Shown here piece by piece: positions 23,707 through 33,647 of a stretch of 55,273 nt of DNA. Source of the DNA: Chloroflexota bacterium. GTDB taxonomy: Bacteria > Chloroflexota > Chloroflexia > Chloroheliales > Chloroheliaceae. Positions within the stretch are counted from its first letter, which is position 1. Every line of letters begins with the position of its first letter. Made by a program: the position numbers and the translations under genes. The DNA lies in contig JAQBPB010000010.1 of NCBI GenBank assembly GCA_028287745.1, positions 1 to 55,273 on the forward strand, in the 5' to 3' direction. Under the pieces are notes generated by a model that saw only the letters and a program-made list of their open reading frames with translations, had not been told where the DNA came from and ran no database searches.

Positions 23707-26290
23707 GGTTCTGGGGCAGGGAAAAGTAAAAAGTACTGCCCCGGCCTTCCTCACTTACCACCCACAGTTGCCCACCATGTAAAGTTACAATCTCATTACT
23801 GATATATAAGCCCAGGCCAAGCCCTTCAACACGCTGGTTCTGGCTGGTCCGCACCCGGTAAAACCTTTCAAACAGGTGGCGCTGTTGCTGCGGGCTTAGC
23901 CCGTAACCTTCATCCTTGATCCATACAACGATCTGGTCTTGTTCAGCCTGACTGGACGACCGGTTGGCTTCTTCAGGCGGCAAGGTGCCCCGCCGGGTCA
24001 GGCCAATAGTCACGGTGGTATTGGAAGGGCTGTATTTGATGGCGTTGGTTATCAGGTTGGTTAGCACCTGGATGATTCTATTCTCATCAAGCCGGAGGAA
24101 AACTCCGTCCTCCAGGTCTGCTGTTGTGATATTCAGCAGCAGTAAATGATCCAGGACACTGATGCTTAATGTTTCGACTTCCTGCTCTATTATCCTTACC
24201 AGATTGACAGGAGCCGGGCTGTAATTTAGTTCCAGGGTTCCCTGTTGCAGGCGGGTGACATCTAATAAGCGGTTGGTTAATTCGCTCATGCGGGTAATTT
24301 GCTGGTTCACCACGTGAATTGAGCGGGAGATTCTATTGATGCTATCGGCCATCTTCTGAAGGTTCAGCTTAACATCTTCATTGCTTTCCAGGGTACTGGG
24401 ATTGGCGGCTTCCTGGATTTTAAATTGCAGGGCGCTTAAATCGCGGCCAGCTTTCTGGGCAAAGCCTTTAATAGAGGTTAGGGGGGTTTTAAGTTCGTGG
24501 CTGGCAATTCCCAGGAAGGCATCTTTTAGTTGGTCCAGGGCTTTGCGCTCGGTTATATTTACCATTGCACCTAACATGCGTACAGCCTTGCCGGTAATGG
24601 GGTCCCGGATTACATAGCCCCGGTCCAACACTTCCAGGTAAGTCCCGTCCACACATAGGTAGCGGTACTCTTCGGACCATTCATTCTTTTTGGTGACGTT
24701 ATTAATGATTAAATTAATATTGTTTGTAACCCGCTCGTGGTCTTCCGGGTGAATATGGTTGTGCCACCAGTTTGAGTCATCCCCTATCTGCTCCGGTAAG
24801 TAGCCAAATAACTTTTGGACTCCGTCGCTCCACCAGATCTTATTGGTCACCAGGTTCCAGTCCCAGATGGCATCATTGGTTGCCTGGGCTACCCGTTTGA
24901 AACGTTCTTCTGAGTTGCGTAACGCTTCTTCCACCTGCTTGCGTTCAGTTATATCAATATTAACCCCGATAACCCGGTAGACCTTGCCTTTATTAGCAAA
25001 GTCAGTGTCGCCTTTGGCCTGTACCCAGCGCTCGGTGCCATCCGGCCAGATAATGCGAAACTCGATGTTATAGGCCTGCCCATTATTAACCGCTTCCCAT
25101 AAACTTGATTCAACTTTACCAAGGTCGGCGGGATGGACCCGTTTGGTCCAATTCTGGTAATTTCCTTCAAATCCACCGGGTTCAAGGCCATACAAAACTT
25201 CCAATTCCGGGGACCATAGAATACGGTCTTCCTCTACAAAGAATTGAAAGGTGCCTATTTTTGCCGTCCGGTGGGCCAACTCAACAACTTCTTTTTGTTG
25301 TCTTTGCTCATCAATAAGTTTTTCAAGCTGGTGACGGGCCAATACTTGTTCGGTTACTTCAACGGCGTGGACGAAAATGCCTTCGACTTTTGTAGCACCG
25401 GGGGATAGCAAGGGCTGGAATATGAAGTTGACGTAAGCCTGGTCAAGGGAACCATTGCCAAGGCGGTCAAGTTTAGCGGGCATCTCGAAACCGCTAAAGG
25501 CTTCCCCGGTCCGGTAAATATTATCCAGTAGTTCGATGAAACCCTGGTTTTTAATTTCCGGTAGCGCGTCCACAACAGGATACCCGGTTATTGGGGTTTT
25601 ACGCCCAACTAACTTATGGAAATTTTCATTTGCCAGTTCAAAGATATGTTGAGGCTCGCGCAGGACCGCGATGGCAGCCGGGGCATTCATAAATATTTCC
25701 TGCAGGCGTTGCCTTTCGTGCAGCAGGTCTTCCCTGGTTTTAACCTGTTCGGTCACTTCCAGGGCATGGACAAAAATACCATCGACTTCATTTTTAAAAT
25801 TAAACAGGGGATAATAGATGAAGGTAAAAAGCACTCTTTCGAGTGGAGCCTCTTTTTTACGGGCCAGCATTACCGGCATTTCATGGGCCGTAAAGGGCTG
25901 GCCGCTGCGGTAAACTTCGTCCAATATCTCAATATGACCCTGACCCTCCAGTTCAGGTAAAGCTTCCCGGATGGGTAACCCAATGATACTGGAATCCCGG
26001 CCCAGTACTTGAAGGTGCAGCGGGTTTGCCAATTCAAAAATATGCTCCGGGCCGCGCATAATGGCAATAACGGCGTTAGCATGCATTACAGTCTGGTAAA
26101 GGGTATTTAGTTTTTTGTGGATATTTTCACCGGACAGTATAGTGAAAGATTCTTCAGAGTCTGTGACGAAATGGTTTTGTTTTAACCAGTAATTTTCTTG
26201 TTCAAGTTCATAAATACGGCTGCGTAATCGTTCTATTTCACTTTGAGTAGTAGCATTTTTGTCGTCAAAGGCATTATTAAGAATTCCCAA
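23699..26290 (-). CDS. Multi-PAS sensor histidine kinase
   Basis: 863 aa, without an obvious transmembrane segment. An N-terminal coiled coil (about 15-40) is followed by four PAS-type domains. The first two share the pattern EHIFELAN, GYPV or GLPI, and EVTEQV, so they look duplicated; the last two are PAS/PAC repeats with NIDITERKQ and NITERKALD. The kinase core has HisKA FLGIASHELKTPLTSIKG (phospho-His) and HATPase boxes LITNAIKYSP, DEGYGLSPQ and GLGLGLYIS. A cytoplasmic location suggests an internal or diffusible signal. The TTG start follows GGAGAGAG. No response regulator lies beside it, so it is an orphan kinase. Confidence 0.93.
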   Translation of the reverse strand: MGILNNAFDDKNATTQSEIERLRSRIYELEQENYWLKQNHFVTDSEESFTILSGENIHKKLNTLYQTVMHANAVIAIMRGPEHIFELANPLHLQVLGRDSSIIGLPIREALPELEGQGHIEILDEVYRSGQPFTAHEMPVMLARKKEAPLERVLFTFIYYPLFNFKNEVDGIFVHALEVTEQVKTREDLLHERQRLQEIFMNAPAAIAVLREPQHIFELANENFHKLVGRKTPITGYPVVDALPEIKNQGFIELLDNIYRTGEAFSGFEMPAKLDRLGNGSLDQAYVNFIFQPLLSPGATKVEGIFVHAVEVTEQVLARHQLEKLIDEQRQQKEVVELAHRTAKIGTFQFFVEEDRILWSPELEVLYGLEPGGFEGNYQNWTKRVHPADLGKVESSLWEAVNNGQAYNIEFRIIWPDGTERWVQAKGDTDFANKGKVYRVIGVNIDITERKQVEEALRNSEERFKRVAQATNDAIWDWNLVTNKIWWSDGVQKLFGYLPEQIGDDSNWWHNHIHPEDHERVTNNINLIINNVTKKNEWSEEYRYLCVDGTYLEVLDRGYVIRDPITGKAVRMLGAMVNITERKALDQLKDAFLGIASHELKTPLTSIKGFAQKAGRDLSALQFKIQEAANPSTLESNEDVKLNLQKMADSINRISRSIHVVNQQITRMSELTNRLLDVTRLQQGTLELNYSPAPVNLVRIIEQEVETLSISVLDHLLLLNITTADLEDGVFLRLDENRIIQVLTNLITNAIKYSPSNTTVTIGLTRRGTLPPEEANRSSSQAEQDQIVVWIKDEGYGLSPQQQRHLFERFYRVRTSQNQRVEGLGLGLYISNEIVTLHGGQLWVVSEEGRGSTFYFSLPQNQE

Positions 26291-26417
26291 TACAAACTCT
26301 CTCCTGAATGATATAAGTGGTGCATGTAGTGTAATGATTTATTTATAAATTTATGCCGTGCAGAATTTCCCAAATCATATCAAGTCCACGGCAAACATAC
26401 CAACACAACAATAACAT

Positions 26418-26446
26418 ATTGTACCGATATTGCTACTTTAAATCAA
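26418..26446 (-). promoter_or_regulatory. Promoter of the multi-PAS kinase gene
   Basis: TTGATT (26446-26441), 17-bp spacer, TACAAT (26423-26418) on the minus strand. The leader of about 120 nt contains a GCCGTG/CACGGC stem (26355-26392). Confidence 0.65.
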
Positions 26447-26713
26447 ATATTGAAGTTAAAGAAGACAGGCATTAAAATATAGATTGAGTAGAGATTCCAT
26501 TCTTTATGATGATTGAAAATAATATAAATCTGCTATACAGGTTCCACTTGTAAATCCTGATTTAGCAAGTATATTTAGATAAGAACGATAATTGTTTCTT
26601 AAAGAATATGGAAAATGAAGATGTAAAAAAAGGTTGCCGGGTTTTAACCAGGCCCAAATGGGGGTTTTCAGATAAGGAAACACCAATTTTACTTTAACTC
26701 TGTAATAATTTAG
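26447..26713. other. AT-rich intergenic region
   Basis: Lies between the secreted glycosidase-like gene end and the kinase promoter. Several short frames exist, but none has a ribosome site or protein-like composition. No repeat or RNA gene is seen. Confidence 0.5.
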
Positions 26714-28126
26714 CTACAAATTAAGGCCAGCATACACCCTCATCCAGCGGCGGATTTTGCCGGTGGGGCCCGGTTCCACGCCCAGGGCCTGTTCAAAATT
26801 ACCTTCCGACCCAGCCAACCAGACACTTACACCTATCGGCCGGGGCGGTTTAATTCCCGCCAGGTAACAGCCCCTGGTAAAGCGGATTATATCTTCCTCA
26901 AATCGGGTGTCGTTTACCGGGTCGTCATAGTTTAGCCAGTGCGGCCGTTCGTCCACATAAAGCCTTTCTTCCCATTTAACACCCAGTAATTTCCAGAAGC
27001 GGACCAACCGGGTACGGCTGTCATTCTGGGCTGGTAAGGCCAGTTTATCCGGTCCCCACCCGGCTTCGCCGATTACAGCGGGCCAGCCGTATTCTAAACC
27101 CTGCTTGAGCCAGTCCGGAAAGGTCGCCGCTGCCACGTCCTGGCAGGCCCGGCCCGGTACAAAATAATTATGCCAGCTAAAGCGGCCATACAATTCGATT
27201 GCTTCCCGCAGGCGGTCGTAGCGGTTGCCGACCGGTTTAGTACCTTCATAGTAGTAAAATCCGGCGTAGGTGTCTGGGTTGGAACCGGCATCCTGGGCCA
27301 GGGGTGGGAAGTAAAGCATCACATCCCGGAAAAGGGCGGCATCCGGTTGGGATGCCCGCCGCTGCCAGGCCCGGAATACATCCGCATAAAAGCGGTTTAT
27401 AGCCGTATACTTGGCCGGGTCGCCCCGGCTGGTCCAGGCCAGCAAATTTTGAGCATAAAGCTGATCGGGCCATTCCAGGTCCGGCTCGTTGCCGGGAATT
27501 AGGCGGGTAAAGTGCCAGCCATTGCGGGTATGTTGCTCGGACAGGAATTTATATATATCTTCGGCGGCGTCCTCCGGCGTTCCACTTATCGTGTTTCGCC
27601 CGTTGAACGATTCTAGGGGTTCGCTGTAGCCGCCCGGAAAGCGCTGAGGGTAGAGGCGTATAAAGATTTCGGCGCCCTGTCGCTGGTACTGGTAAAGGTC
27701 TTGTTCCATCCGGACCTTGCCCGAATTATTGTCAGCCTGCATATCCGTACTGAGGGCCAGGGCCAAGCCGGGCGCCCCGGCTACCCCTGCCGCATCCTTG
27801 AAGGAGGCAATAGCAGTGCGGTGTTGTTCGGTCCACTGAAACCCGACCGGGGCATGGATACCGTGGGCCGGGTTCAGGGTGACCGTACGGGCCTGTAGGG
27901 TCGGTGTTGGCGGTATCCGGGTGGGTGTTGGCGGCAGGGTTGTGGCCGGAATTTGTCCCGGTTGCAGGCTTGCTACGGACGGAGATGGGGCGGGTAAAAT
28001 GGTCTGATCGGGTTGGTCGTTGAGAAAAAGAGCTGCCAAAAGGGCCAGGCTACTCAAGGCTCCGGCAAAGACCAGGATGCGGCCAGGGTGTTTACGCCAG
28101 AGTTGAGACAGGGGAAACCGTTTCAT
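26714..28126 (-). CDS. Secreted or membrane-anchored glycoside hydrolase-like protein
   Basis: 470 aa. A basic N-terminus (KRFPLSQLWRKH) and one hydrophobic helix (about 17-35) form a signal anchor. A Pro/Thr-rich linker of about 40 residues follows, then a probable (beta/alpha)8 barrel. RLIPGNEPDLEW contains an Asn-Glu pair like the acid/base of clan GH-A, and WPAVIGEAGWGPDK near residue 355 offers a nucleophile Glu. FSWHNYFVPGR lies between them. The fold and catalytic residues are inferred from these motifs; the substrate is unknown. It is divergent from the acyl-CoA synthetase gene. Confidence 0.65.
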   Translation of the reverse strand: MKRFPLSQLWRKHPGRILVFAGALSSLALLAALFLNDQPDQTILPAPSPSVASLQPGQIPATTLPPTPTRIPPTPTLQARTVTLNPAHGIHAPVGFQWTEQHRTAIASFKDAAGVAGAPGLALALSTDMQADNNSGKVRMEQDLYQYQRQGAEIFIRLYPQRFPGGYSEPLESFNGRNTISGTPEDAAEDIYKFLSEQHTRNGWHFTRLIPGNEPDLEWPDQLYAQNLLAWTSRGDPAKYTAINRFYADVFRAWQRRASQPDAALFRDVMLYFPPLAQDAGSNPDTYAGFYYYEGTKPVGNRYDRLREAIELYGRFSWHNYFVPGRACQDVAAATFPDWLKQGLEYGWPAVIGEAGWGPDKLALPAQNDSRTRLVRFWKLLGVKWEERLYVDERPHWLNYDDPVNDTRFEEDIIRFTRGCYLAGIKPPRPIGVSVWLAGSEGNFEQALGVEPGPTGKIRRWMRVYAGLNL

Positions 28127-28294
28127 CTAAGACTTTCTACCAAAAATAAAACCGATATTTGATTATAAACGATATGGGGTCCGATAAGTTTCAAAAAGCA
28201 AAGGTAAATGCGAAAAAAAGCCGGTTGGGCTATAATTGCACCAAGCACCTCCAATCACAACCGGATACAAATTAATCGTTAGAGGAGTTGATTT

Positions 28295-29929
28295 ATGCAA
28301 GAGGCTACCAATGTTGCGCCTGGCAGGGTACATTCTCAATTTGAGTTTGTACGACCCCCCATCAATTACCCGGTTCATCCTTATGATGAATTATTGACTC
28401 AATCCGCCCAACGGTTCCCCGAAAATACGGCCCTTGTATTTAAAGATATAAGCCTGACCTACCGGGAACTGGAAGCTTTAACCAACTCTTTTGCGAATGC
28501 CCTTTTGGGACTTGGCATTAAACAGGGTGACCGCGTCTGTATTTTGATGACTAACCGGCCCGAATTTATTATTAGCTGGTTTGCTGTAGCCCGGATTGGG
28601 GCAACGATTAGCCCTATGAACCCTTCTTACAAAGAAAGGGAGGTCGCTTACCAGTTAAGCAACAGCGAAGCGGTCGGGGTTGTAGTCCAAAATGAACTGC
28701 TGCCGCTGGTCCAGTCGGCCTTGTCTGACGCGCCCAATCTAAAGCATATTATTACTGCCGGGCCGGGCCGCCCCGCCAATCCCGGCGCCAGCCATTCCTT
28801 TGCCGAACTGGTAAAGAATCACCCGCCAACCGCGCCCGCCCGGCCCGAGATTGGTTGGGACGACCTACTGGCATTGCCCTACAGCAGCGGTACCACCGGC
28901 CTGCCCAAAGGCGTGATGCTCAGCCATAAAAACCTGGTTAGCAACGCCTACCAGATGACCGCCTGCTCGCGCATAACTTTTAATGACCGCTTGATGTTAT
29001 TTTTACCCTTTTACCATATCTACGGCACCATGCTGATGGGTAGTGGTATTCTATCGGGCGGCATTTCGATCCTGATGGAGCGGTTCGAGCCGGTAGAGTG
29101 CATGCGTCTTATTCAAAAATACAAGGTATCTCTGTTTTACTCGGTACCGCCGGTACTGGTAATGCTGACCAACTGGCCGCTGCTTAAACAACAGGACCTC
29201 AGTTCTATCCGGCACGTAATGTCCGGGGCGGCTCCGCTGGCTCCCGAAGTGGCCCGGCGCTTCCAGGAGACGACGGGGGTGCTGGTGCTGCAGGGTTACG
29301 GCCTGACCGAAGCTTCCCCACTGACTCATATTAACCCGGTCTATGATGAACGGCTGGTCAAATTGGAAACTGTCGGGTTGCCCATTCACGATACCGAGCA
29401 AAAGATTGTTGATATCGAAACCGGCGAAAAAGAACTGGCAGTGGGTGAGGTCGGTGAACTGATCGTGCGTGGTCCCCAGGTAATGCAGGGCTACTGGAAA
29501 GCCCCCGAAGCTACCGCGGCCACCCTGCGCAACGGTTGGCTCTATACCGGTGATATTGCCGCCCTTGACGAAGAAGGCTATGTAATTATCTCCGACCGCA
29601 AGAAAGAGATGATTAAATACAAGGGCTTCGGGATTGCCCCGGCCGAATTGGAAGCGCTGCTATTTGAACACCCGGCCGTAGCCGACGCCGCCGTAATTCC
29701 CAAGGCGGACGAGGAAGCGGGCGAAGTACCTAAAGCATATGTTGTCCTGAAGGCGGGTAACGAACAGGTTACTCCCCAGGAACTGGTCCAGTGGGCTAAC
29801 GGCAAGCTGGCCGGGTACAAGAACCTCAAGGAAGTCGAGTTTATTGACGCCATTCCCAAGAATCCTTCCGGCAAAATTCTCCGGCGGATTTTAAAGGAAC
29901 GCGAGCGCGAGAAATCCGGCCAGGCCTAA
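28295..29929 (+). CDS. Long-chain acyl-CoA synthetase / AMP-forming ligase
   Basis: Activates a carboxylic acid to acyl-AMP and then acyl-CoA. 544 aa. The AMP-binding P-loop is YSSGTTGLPKGVMLSH, followed by GYGLTEASPLTHINP, the YTGDIAALDEEGY hinge region and the C-terminal catalytic lysine motif NPSGKILRRIL. The sequence resembles FadD and 4-coumarate-CoA-ligase-like enzymes; chain-length preference cannot be told. The ATG follows GAGGAG at 8 nt. A perfect-palindrome terminator follows. No beta-oxidation genes lie nearby. Confidence 0.92.
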   Translation: MQEATNVAPGRVHSQFEFVRPPINYPVHPYDELLTQSAQRFPENTALVFKDISLTYRELEALTNSFANALLGLGIKQGDRVCILMTNRPEFIISWFAVARIGATISPMNPSYKEREVAYQLSNSEAVGVVVQNELLPLVQSALSDAPNLKHIITAGPGRPANPGASHSFAELVKNHPPTAPARPEIGWDDLLALPYSSGTTGLPKGVMLSHKNLVSNAYQMTACSRITFNDRLMLFLPFYHIYGTMLMGSGILSGGISILMERFEPVECMRLIQKYKVSLFYSVPPVLVMLTNWPLLKQQDLSSIRHVMSGAAPLAPEVARRFQETTGVLVLQGYGLTEASPLTHINPVYDERLVKLETVGLPIHDTEQKIVDIETGEKELAVGEVGELIVRGPQVMQGYWKAPEATAATLRNGWLYTGDIAALDEEGYVIISDRKKEMIKYKGFGIAPAELEALLFEHPAVADAAVIPKADEEAGEVPKAYVVLKAGNEQVTPQELVQWANGKLAGYKNLKEVEFIDAIPKNPSGKILRRILKEREREKSGQA

Positions 29930-29950
29930 CCGGCCCTGGTTTTAAAAGTA

Positions 29951-29990
29951 AAAATAGGCGAGTTGCCCGGGCAACTCGCCTATTTTCTTT
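29951..29990. terminator. Bidirectional terminator, perfect 36-bp palindrome
   Basis: AAAATAGGCGAGTTGCCC and its exact complement meet at 29968/29969, giving A-runs and T-runs on both sides. It can end transcripts from the acyl-CoA synthetase gene and from the convergent gene at 30042-30809. Confidence 0.88.
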
Positions 29991-30041
29991 CAGGTTCCGG
30001 GATTCCGGTTCTTTCAAACCGGAAATTTATATTGTCTTGCC

Positions 30042-30809
30042 CTAGGCCGCAACAGCTGCCGTAAATTTCCCGCTTATGCCGCTTTCGATTTCCGCCACCA
30101 GGTTCAACCGGCGGTAGTATTCGATAGTAGCGGCCCTGGTTCCGATGTTGTAACCGGCCTTGCGGCTTAACTGCCGGCCTAACTGCTTGATTTCGCGGAT
30201 GCGCTTATGCATCTCGGCATGGTCGTGAATGCGGTGACCGCTCAGGCGGGCGACCACCCTGGTATAGCGTTCCCGCTTCGAGTGATGGTTCTTCTTGGGC
30301 ATTTCAATCGCCATCGCCAGTAAGATTGACGGTAACCCGAAACCGGCCCCGATCAGGTCACGCCACATCGGGGTCAACCAGAAGGCGGCCATATCAACCC
30401 AACCCAGGGTAGGTTCGGCCTGGTTACGCATTCTAAAAGGCACTTCAGTGGCCCGTAAGGCCCAGGCTTTGAAGAAATCATGGCCGTACTCTTGCAGCCA
30501 GCGCTGGGCGGCTTCTTCCAGGCTAAACTGACGGCCTTCCAATTCGGACAATAGCGCCTGGCACTCGTGGAAGCGGGCCCACAGCGTGCGGGCTACATCA
30601 TTCGTGTAGTACCGGCCAATCAGGTTAAAGACTTTCCGGCGGTAAAGCTTTGGGTCTTCTTCTTCGTTCTCCACATAAGAGAACTTGAATACATCTTCAA
30701 AACCAACGTTCCCGTTCGATCCGAATTCAATGTCATAGATGCCCAGGCCCACCCGGGTTAAGAAATCCCTGTCCTGGTATAGTTCACTTGCGTTAATATC
30801 GCCACGCAT
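30042..30809 (-). CDS. Uncharacterised 255-aa protein
   Basis: I do not recognise this family. It is a soluble, mostly helical protein rich in Arg, Glu and aromatic residues. Segments that look conserved are KVFNLIGRYYTNDVARTLW, AQRWLQEYGHDFFKAWALR, a more hydrophobic WVDMAAFWLTPMWRDLIGAGFGL, and a basic HSKRERYTRVVARLSGHRIHDHAEM region. The C-terminal LSRKAGYNIGTRAATIEYYRR is distinctive. There are no Cys pairs, Walker motifs or signal peptide. The ATG has AAGG upstream. It is monocistronic, convergent with the acyl-CoA synthetase gene and separated from groEL by an AT-rich gap. Confidence 0.75.
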   Translation of the reverse strand: MRGDINASELYQDRDFLTRVGLGIYDIEFGSNGNVGFEDVFKFSYVENEEEDPKLYRRKVFNLIGRYYTNDVARTLWARFHECQALLSELEGRQFSLEEAAQRWLQEYGHDFFKAWALRATEVPFRMRNQAEPTLGWVDMAAFWLTPMWRDLIGAGFGLPSILLAMAIEMPKKNHHSKRERYTRVVARLSGHRIHDHAEMHKRIREIKQLGRQLSRKAGYNIGTRAATIEYYRRLNLVAEIESGISGKFTAAVAA

Positions 30810-31164
30810 CGTTTGTACCTTACTTCCCTGTTTCCGCGCCTGCTCCTGGGCTTAAAGAACGCTTTTCGTTCCCTGACCGCATCCTTGTCGGTCCTACCCC
30901 TTTCCCGGTACATCTGTATCCGGTGGCTACAGGCCCTTCTCACACGTTTACTAAATAACTTTTATATAATCAGCGGCCACTTTAACCGCCTCACCTCCAA
31001 TGGTTTATACTTATATTTTACTATAAATATGTTAAATATTTGTGTTTTATATCACAATTGTTATAGGTCTTTAGTCCAATCTTTACCAGGTACTTTTAGT
31101 CATTTTGACCATATTTCGATTAACTTGTTAAAAAGTTGTTAAATAGGCGGTTTTTATATAATAA
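30810..31164. other. AT-rich intergenic region upstream of the 255-aa gene
   Basis: Should contain the minus-strand promoter of the 255-aa gene; several TATAAT-like boxes occur, but none with a convincing -35. No gene, RNA or repeat is supported. Confidence 0.5.
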
Positions 31165-31217
31165 ATTAATAAAAAAAGAAGCTTTACCGGCCCGATAAGG
31201 GCCGGTAAAGCTTCTTT
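31165..31217 (-). terminator. Terminator of groES-groEL
   Basis: A perfect 19-bp stem (31175-31193 with 31199-31217) and a 5-nt loop, followed on the minus strand by TTTTTATTAATTT. It begins 12 bp after the groEL stop. Confidence 0.93.
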
Positions 31218-31229
31218 GCTCAGGTTGGA

Positions 31230-32861
31230 CTAGTAGTCCATTCCACCGCCGGGCATCGACGGGGCAGAGGATTTTTCTTCCGGAATGTCGGTGATAAGAG
31301 CCTCGGTGGTGAGGATCATACCGGCAATCGAAGCGGCATTTTCCAGGGCGCTGCGGGTAACCTTGACCGGGTCAATGATACCAGCCTGGATGGTGTCGAC
31401 GTACTGGCCGGTCAACACATCATAGCCGAAGTTCTTCTTGCCTTCCTTCTGGTAGCTCAGCACCTGCTGGATGATAACGCTACCATCCTGTCCGGCGTTA
31501 ACCGCGATCTGGCGGATCGGCTCGGTCAGGGCGCGGCGCAGGATCTGGACACCGGTAAAGATGTCGCCTTCGGCCTTGACATCGTCAAGGGCGGAGAGGG
31601 CCAGCAGCAGGGAAACCCCACCACCAGGCACGATGCCTTCTTCAACGGCAGCGCGGGTGGCGCTCAGGGCGTCCTCAACACGGTGCTTCTTTTCCTTCAG
31701 TTCGGTTTCGGTGCTGGCACCTACCCGGATGACGGCTACGCCACCGGCCAGTTTCGCCAGGCGTTCCTGCAGCTTCTCGCGGTCGAAGTCGCTGGTGGTC
31801 TGCTCGATCTGAGCCTTGATTTGCTCGACGCGGGCTTTGATTTCTTCTTCGTTGCCTTCACCGGCGATGATAGTGGTATCATCTTTGGTGGCGATAACGC
31901 GCTTGGCATGGCCCAGGTCGCTCAAGGTAGCGCTGTCCAGTTTGCGGCCCAGTTCTTCACTGATAACCTGCCCACCAGTCAGAATGGCGATGTCGCGGAG
32001 CATTTCTTTGCGGCGGTCGCCGAAACCAGGAGCCTTAACGGCCAGCAGGTTGAAGGTACCACGCATTTTGTTGACGACCAGGGTCGCCAGGGCTTCGCCG
32101 TCAACATCTTCCGAGATGATAACGAAGTTGCGGTTTCCAGCGCTCAGGGCCTTCTCCAGGACCGGCAGGATGTCGGCAATGGCCGAAATCTTCTTGTCGG
32201 TGATGAGGATCAGGGGCTCGTCCAGGACGGCTTCCATGCGCTCAGTGTTGGTTACGAAGTAGGCGCTGATGTAACCGCGGTCAATTTGCATACCTTCGGT
32301 GTATTCAGTTTCGTACTCGCGGCCGCGGCTTTCTTCAACGGTGATAACGCCGTCTTTGCCGACCTTTTCCATAACGTCAGCGATCAATTCGCCGATTTCA
32401 GGGTCAGCGGCGGAAATGGTAGCAACCTGGGCAACCTGGGCGCGGTCAGCAACCGGGGTTGACAGGGTCTTCAATTTCGCAACCAGGGCGTTGGTAGCAA
32501 GGTCGATACCGCGCTTTAACAGCATCGGGTTCGCACCGGCGGCTACGTTCCGCAGACCTTCGTGTACGATGGCCTGGGCCAGTACGGTCGCGGTGGTAGT
32601 GCCGTCACCGGCAACGTCGTTGGTCTTGGTAGCGGCTTCTTTGAGAAGCTGGGCGCCCATATTTTCAAACGGGTCTCTGAGTTCGATTTCTTTCGCCACG
32701 GTTACACCGTCGTGGGTTACGGTCGGAGCGCCAAACTTTTTGTCCAGGGCAACGTTGCGGCCTTTCGGGCCGAGAGTGGTTTTTACGGCATTAGCCAGAA
32801 TGTCCACACCGCGCTTTAGCGACTGGCGGGCTTCATCGGCGTTTTGCAATTGCTTAGCCAT
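31230..32861 (-). CDS. groL: 60 kDa chaperonin GroEL
   Basis: ATP-driven protein-folding chamber, 543 aa, full length. It shows [20 protein letters not shown], the nucleotide loop [14 protein letters not shown], the apical segment [27 protein letters not shown] and a C-terminal GGMDY in place of a long GGM repeat tail. It is 147 bp downstream of groES in one operon under the CIRCE-controlled promoter. Confidence 0.99.
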   Translation of the reverse strand: MAKQLQNADEARQSLKRGVDILANAVKTTLGPKGRNVALDKKFGAPTVTHDGVTVAKEIELRDPFENMGAQLLKEAATKTNDVAGDGTTTATVLAQAIVHEGLRNVAAGANPMLLKRGIDLATNALVAKLKTLSTPVADRAQVAQVATISAADPEIGELIADVMEKVGKDGVITVEESRGREYETEYTEGMQIDRGYISAYFVTNTERMEAVLDEPLILITDKKISAIADILPVLEKALSAGNRNFVIISEDVDGEALATLVVNKMRGTFNLLAVKAPGFGDRRKEMLRDIAILTGGQVISEELGRKLDSATLSDLGHAKRVIATKDDTTIIAGEGNEEEIKARVEQIKAQIEQTTSDFDREKLQERLAKLAGGVAVIRVGASTETELKEKKHRVEDALSATRAAVEEGIVPGGGVSLLLALSALDDVKAEGDIFTGVQILRRALTEPIRQIAVNAGQDGSVIIQQVLSYQKEGKKNFGYDVLTGQYVDTIQAGIIDPVKVTRSALENAASIAGMILTTEALITDIPEEKSSAPSMPGGGMDY

Positions 32862-33008
32862 TATCCTATATCTCCTATATATTCCAGTACTTCTCTAAAA
32901 AAGAATTTCGAGAGGGTTATCGGTTCAAGAGAGCCCCTCACTCCCGGCAAGCCCCTTTACCTAACAATTACTGAAAGGAAGCCTGCCTACCGGCTATAAC
33001 AAGGGAAA

Positions 33009-33302
33009 TTAGCCCTCGATAACAGCCAGGATATCCTTTTCGCTCAGGATTAAGAACTCGTCACCTTCGATTTTAAACTCGGTACCAGCGTATTTGGCGT
33101 ATAGAACTTTCTGGCCTTCTTTGACTTCCAGCGGCTGACGCACGCCTTTGTCATCCAGTTTGCCGCCGCCTATCGCGATAATAGTGCCTTCCTGCGGCTT
33201 TTCTTTAGCAGTGTCGGGAAGAAAAATACCCGTTTTGGTAACTTCTTCCTTTGGGGTCGGCTTGATTACTACGCGGTCGCCCAACGGTTTAAGACTCGCC
33301 AT
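33009..33302 (-). CDS. groS: 10 kDa chaperonin GroES
   Basis: Co-chaperonin lid of GroEL, 97 aa. It begins [20 protein letters not shown], has the mobile loop ([18 protein letters not shown]) and ends [17 protein letters not shown]. The ATG follows AAGGAGG. It is the first gene of the operon, with CIRCE in its leader. Confidence 0.98.
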   Translation of the reverse strand: MASLKPLGDRVVIKPTPKEEVTKTGIFLPDTAKEKPQEGTIIAIGGGKLDDKGVRQPLEVKEGQKVLYAKYAGTEFKIEGDEFLILSEKDILAVIEG

Positions 33303-33420
33303 GTTGCCTTAACCTCCTTAGATACTTGTTTTGTGAATTGAACCAGACAATGTTATAATTACCCGGTTGCAGCCCTTACATTAAAAATATATTGCCGTAA
33401 AACGTAATTACTGAATATTT

Positions 33421-33447
33421 TTAGCACTCAAGGTGCGAGAGTGCTAA
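33421..33447. promoter_or_regulatory. CIRCE element (HrcA operator)
   Basis: Exact TTAGCACTC-N9-GAGTGCTAA. It covers the predicted transcription start of groES-groEL, the usual site for HrcA repression that is relieved by heat. The hrcA gene is not in this window. Confidence 0.97.
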
Positions 33448-33454
33448 TAAATGT

Positions 33455-33483
33455 ATGTTACTCCAACCCTGCCTTACTGTCAA
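33455..33483 (-). promoter_or_regulatory. Promoter of groES-groEL
   Basis: TTGACA (33483-33478), 17-bp spacer, TAACAT (33460-33455) on the minus strand, directly before CIRCE. Confidence 0.85.
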
Positions 33484-33647
33484 GTCTCTTTTAGCTTGCT
33501 TTCAAAATTCTAATATAAATCTAGCAAGACCTTTATACAGCCTGCTGGTCTGAGTTTTGCAATACTCTAGAGTAAGCTGGAAAACAGGAAGACTGTTTTC
33601 CTTGGAAAGTTAAGTCTAAAACCTTGAAAGCAAGGTAAGGAGAAAAC

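Noticed and set aside
30813..31142. Plus-strand frame of 109 codons in the AT-rich gap before groEL
   Set aside because: No ribosome site, odd composition, and it begins antisense to the leader of the 255-aa gene.
31683..32462. Long plus-strand frame of 259 codons
   Set aside because: It lies wholly inside groEL on the opposite strand and reflects codon bias there.
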